Positions 61,551 through 64,000 of a DNA stretch of 64,000 bases are shown piece after piece. The DNA is from Methanobrevibacter thaueri (GTDB lineage: Archaea; Methanobacteriota; Methanobacteria; Methanobacteriales; Methanobacteriaceae): positions 62,001 through 126,000 of the forward strand of contig NZ_MZGS01000014.1 of assembly GCF_003111625.1 (NCBI RefSeq), given 5' to 3'. The notes below the pieces were generated by a model. The model saw only the letters and a program-made list of their open reading frames with translations, was not told the DNA's origin and ran no database searches. Every line of letters begins with the position of its first letter. Position 1 is the stretch's first letter. A program made the translations under genes and the position numbers.

Positions 61551-62353
61551 AACAGTGCATAGACAACCCGAACGATGTTGACTGGAGCGGATTTTGGGCC
61601 GAAAAGCTAGCGACAAAAAAGGATAAGGATTGGGATAAGGCAGCGCCGGGATTTTATAAGAGAACCCGTAAAGAGGATTATCAAATCGCATTATTTGACA
61701 AACTGATTTTAGATGAAAATGACACAGTTTTGGATGTCGGATGCGGTGAGGGGTCAGTCACAATACCGATAGCCAAGAGGGTCAAGAAGGTTATTGGACT
61801 TGATTCATCCCCAAAAATGCTGGAATACCTTGAAAAGAGAGCCGATGAGAATGGCATTTCCAATATTGAAACAACATTGCAGCCAATTGAGGAAATTTCC
61901 TACGATGAGATTGGGGATGTTGACGTGGTCGTCTGCTCTAGGTCACTTAACGGAATAATTCCAATAGAAAAGGTTCTCTCTGAATTGAACAGGATAGCGA
62001 ACAAGTATGTCTTCATAACCATTTTCGGACCTGAAAACAAGAAAATCGAAAAGGACTTTGACAGGGAACTTGGGATAAAAACCGAGGATTTTCCGGACTA
62101 CAACTACTTCTTCAACATACTATTCAACATGGGAATCTATGCGAATGTTGAAAGGTTCGACCTTAACAATTACCGTGAGTATGAAAGCATTGAAGATGCA
62201 ATGGACAACGGCAAGTTCCGCCTTGATTTATACTCCGATGAGGAAAAGGAATTGTTAAGAGACTATCTTGAAAGGATACTTACCTTTGAGGACGGCAAAT
62301 ATTTCAACGTCAAGGATAAGGCCGATTGGGTCATGGTCTGGTGGAAAAAATAA
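61547..62353 (+). CDS. Class I SAM-dependent methyltransferase
   Basis: 268 residues. VLDVGCGEGSVTIPIAKRVK is motif I, VIGLDSSPKMLEYLEKRADE motif II, and DVDVVVCSRSLNGIIPIEKV the post-II segment. The N-terminal WSGFWAEKLATKKDKDWDKA region is typical of a group of methanogen methyltransferases of unknown substrate. Last gene of the TPR-reductase operon. Confidence 0.9.
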   Translation: MKQCIDNPNDVDWSGFWAEKLATKKDKDWDKAAPGFYKRTRKEDYQIALFDKLILDENDTVLDVGCGEGSVTIPIAKRVKKVIGLDSSPKMLEYLEKRADENGISNIETTLQPIEEISYDEIGDVDVVVCSRSLNGIIPIEKVLSELNRIANKYVFITIFGPENKKIEKDFDRELGIKTEDFPDYNYFFNILFNMGIYANVERFDLNNYREYESIEDAMDNGKFRLDLYSDEEKELLRDYLERILTFEDGKYFNVKDKADWVMVWWKK

Positions 62354-62420
62354 GATCACTAGAAATGACCATTGAGCCATTCGCCCAATAGCCACACTAG
62401 TTTTAATCCAAAAAAATGAT

Positions 62421-62747
62421 TTAATCAGATTTTATCATGGTTAGAATCATTTTATATGGACTATTTTCAGCCTGAAGAGCGTGAGGTTCATTAGCTGGCA
62501 TGATGATAATCTCACCTTTTTTGACTGTGTTCTTAACGCCGGAAATAGTTATTTCGGCTTCGCCATCTATGATTTGAACCATCGCATCAAAAGGAGCGGA
62601 ATGTTCAGACAATCCCTGGCCTTGGTCAAAAGCGAAGAATGTTACTGTTCCGAGCTCTTTTTTGATTACTTCACGGCTGACTACACTATCATTTTCGTAT
62701 TTTACTAAGTTTTGAATATCCAATGCCTTTGATTTCAGGTCTTCCAC
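62421..62747 (-). CDS. Cupin-domain protein
   Basis: 108 residues. AFDQGQGLSEHSAPFDAMVQ and MPANEPHALQAENSPYKMIL are the two cupin motifs, with His/Glu metal ligands. Short one-domain cupins like this may be isomerases or sensors; no specific function can be read. It starts 2 bp behind the hcp stop, so it belongs to the hcp transcript, hinting at a role in nitrosative or oxidative stress. Confidence 0.9.
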   Translation of the reverse strand: MEDLKSKALDIQNLVKYENDSVVSREVIKKELGTVTFFAFDQGQGLSEHSAPFDAMVQIIDGEAEITISGVKNTVKKGEIIIMPANEPHALQAENSPYKMILTMIKSD

Positions 62748-62749
62748 AA

Positions 62750-64000
62750 TTATTCCCCCATGATTTTCTTAATGTCCGCTAAAGCGTCACCGGAAGTAGG
62801 AGTCAAATTATAGTTTCCGACTAAAACATTTAGGATATCATCGTTACACCATGCAGGGAGTACCGGTCCGATCCACATGTCTGTTTTTCCTAAGTAGAGT
62901 AAAGCCCAGAGTACTGCTGCCGCTTTTTGTTCCATCCAACTGAGGACGATTGTTAATGGCAATTCGTTCAATTCCATATCGAAGAGTTCACATAATGCCA
63001 CTGCCACATCAACTGCAACAATGGTGTCGTTGCATTGACCTACATCAAGCAATCTTGGAATGCCTTCGATGTCGCCCAATTCCAAGTCGTTGAACTTGTA
63101 TTTTCCGCAAGCTAAAGTGAGGATGACAGTGTCTTCTGGCAAGTTTTGTACGAATTCCCTATAGTAATCATTGTGTTTTGCTGCTTTGTCACATCCTCCT
63201 ACAACGAAGAATCTGCTGATTTTACCATCCAATACCAATTCTTTGATTTTTTCTGCGTGTTCTACAATAGCTCCTGCGCTCCAACCGGTTGTGATTGTGG
63301 TTAGTTCTTCAGGTTCGAGAGATCCTAAGGATTTTGCACATTCGATTACTTCTGAGAAGTCGTAATCATCCACTGTTTTTACGCCTTCAAGTTTTGCTAC
63401 GTCCATTGTGAACATTCTTTCTTTGTATGCGTCAAGTGCTGGTAAAACACAGTTGCTGGTTCCAACTATTGCAGCATTGTATTTTTTGAAGACTGTCCTT
63501 TGGTCGTGCCATGCTCCACCGAGTTGACCTGCAAGGTTTTCGTATTTGTTCAAGCCTGGGTATCCGTGTGCAGGCAACATTTCTGAGTGGGTGTAAACCT
63601 TGATGTCGGTTCCTTCTACTTGTTTTAACAGTTCTTCCAATGCTTTTAGGTCGTGACCGGTTACGATGATTGCTGGTCCTTCCTGTGCACCAACTTTCAC
63701 TTCCACAGGTTGTGGTTCGCCGTATGCTTCGATGTGTGCGTCTTTGAGTAATCTCATTACATCCACACTGACTTTACCTGCTTCCAATGCAAGTGCTACC
63801 AGGTCTTCAACATCAAAGTTGACGTTGGTTAATGTGGTGTATAATCCTTTGGTTAGGAATGCATCGATTTCAGGGTCGTTTTTTCCTAAGACATTTGCAT
63901 TGTAGTTGTAAGCACTGATTCCTTTCATAGTGAAGATCAGGTTATCCTGCAATCTTGCTACGGTCGGTTTCTTACCACAAACGCCACTTACGGTACATCC
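62750..64000 (-). CDS. hcp: Hybrid cluster protein (hydroxylamine/NO reductase), 5' end beyond window
   Basis: The frame is open to the window edge and starts outside it. The last bases read [20 protein letters not shown], the second half of the N-terminal cysteine motif of Hcp. Inside are [59 protein letters not shown] and [12 protein letters not shown], whose Cys, His and Glu residues hold the hybrid 4Fe-2O-2S cluster. The protein removes NO or hydroxylamine. Co-transcribed with the cupin. Confidence 0.95.
   Translation of the reverse strand, partial: GCTVSGVCGKKPTVARLQDNLIFTMKGISAYNYNANVLGKNDPEIDAFLTKGLYTTLTNVNFDVEDLVALALEAGKVSVDVMRLLKDAHIEAYGEPQPVEVKVGAQEGPAIIVTGHDLKALEELLKQVEGTDIKVYTHSEMLPAHGYPGLNKYENLAGQLGGAWHDQRTVFKKYNAAIVGTSNCVLPALDAYKERMFTMDVAKLEGVKTVDDYDFSEVIECAKSLGSLEPEELTTITTGWSAGAIVEHAEKIKELVLDGKISRFFVVGGCDKAAKHNDYYREFVQNLPEDTVILTLACGKYKFNDLELGDIEGIPRLLDVGQCNDTIVAVDVAVALCELFDMELNELPLTIVLSWMEQKAAAVLWALLYLGKTDMWIGPVLPAWCNDDILNVLVGNYNLTPTSGDALADIKKIMGE

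Noticed and set aside
1-64000. tRNA or rRNA genes
   Set aside because: No cloverleaf with the usual GGTTC-type arm and no rRNA-like GC-rich stretch was noticed in the intergenic regions, though a tRNA scan was not possible.

Overview
The window is archaeal, most likely from a Methanobrevibacter-like methanogen (Methanobacteriales). The DNA is AT-rich, with TATA-type promoters ahead of genes that carry GGAGG/GGTGA ribosome binding sites. It encodes archaeal SRP19, ribosomal protein S8e, archaeal-type PheS and GltX, the small half of the split family-B DNA polymerase, a DUF2121/connectase protein, a GAN-like RecJ nuclease, HypE and a CofE-like ligase. No rRNA, tRNA, CRISPR array, integrase or transposase was seen.

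Layout. (1) 1-7.2 kb is an accessory region. It holds a DUF2188 gene followed by a protein resembling the sporadic TIGR04141/DUF6119 family, then an Xre-ImmA-PIN module lying between two inverted copies of an imperfect repeat of about 80 bp, then a compact RNA locus encoding a 26-residue membrane peptide with several long-range complementarities of the kind known from type I toxin mRNAs, then a putative thioester-domain surface protein and small secreted or membrane proteins. (2) 7.2-40.6 kb is mostly housekeeping: a divergent histone-fold protein with a coiled-coil tail, a bacterial-type MetK, flavoproteins, HemD, UDP-galactopyranose mutase, SRP19, RecJ, a DEAD helicase, a stand-alone Cas4-like nuclease with a degenerate SNase-fold protein, HypE, S8e, PolB2, Xth, PheS, a TetR-controlled redox operon, HemB, AroC, a connectase homologue and ADP-forming acetyl-CoA synthetase. 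(3) 40.6-51.2 kb is an unusual sulfur/thiol cluster: two paralogous sulfonate-type binding proteins, two unrelated glutamate-cysteine-ligase-like enzymes, an EgtC-like amidotransferase, a methyltransferase, a ThiS-like protein, a LarE-like sulfur transferase, a ThiF/MoeB-like activator and a CofE-like ligase. Several of its promoters share one palindrome overlapping an ATATAAC box. (4) 51.2-64 kb returns to housekeeping: PurA, DapL, GltX, an aldo/keto reductase operon and the hybrid cluster protein Hcp, with an operon of orphan DUF6882/DUF6891-like proteins inserted.

The strongest leads for something undescribed are the shared-operator thiol/sulfur regulon (about 40.7-49.6 kb), four consecutive perfect inverted repeats at 47.5-47.8 kb, and the hok/mok-like small-peptide locus at 4.37-4.71 kb. 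All functional statements come from reading motifs by eye; no database search or folding program was run.
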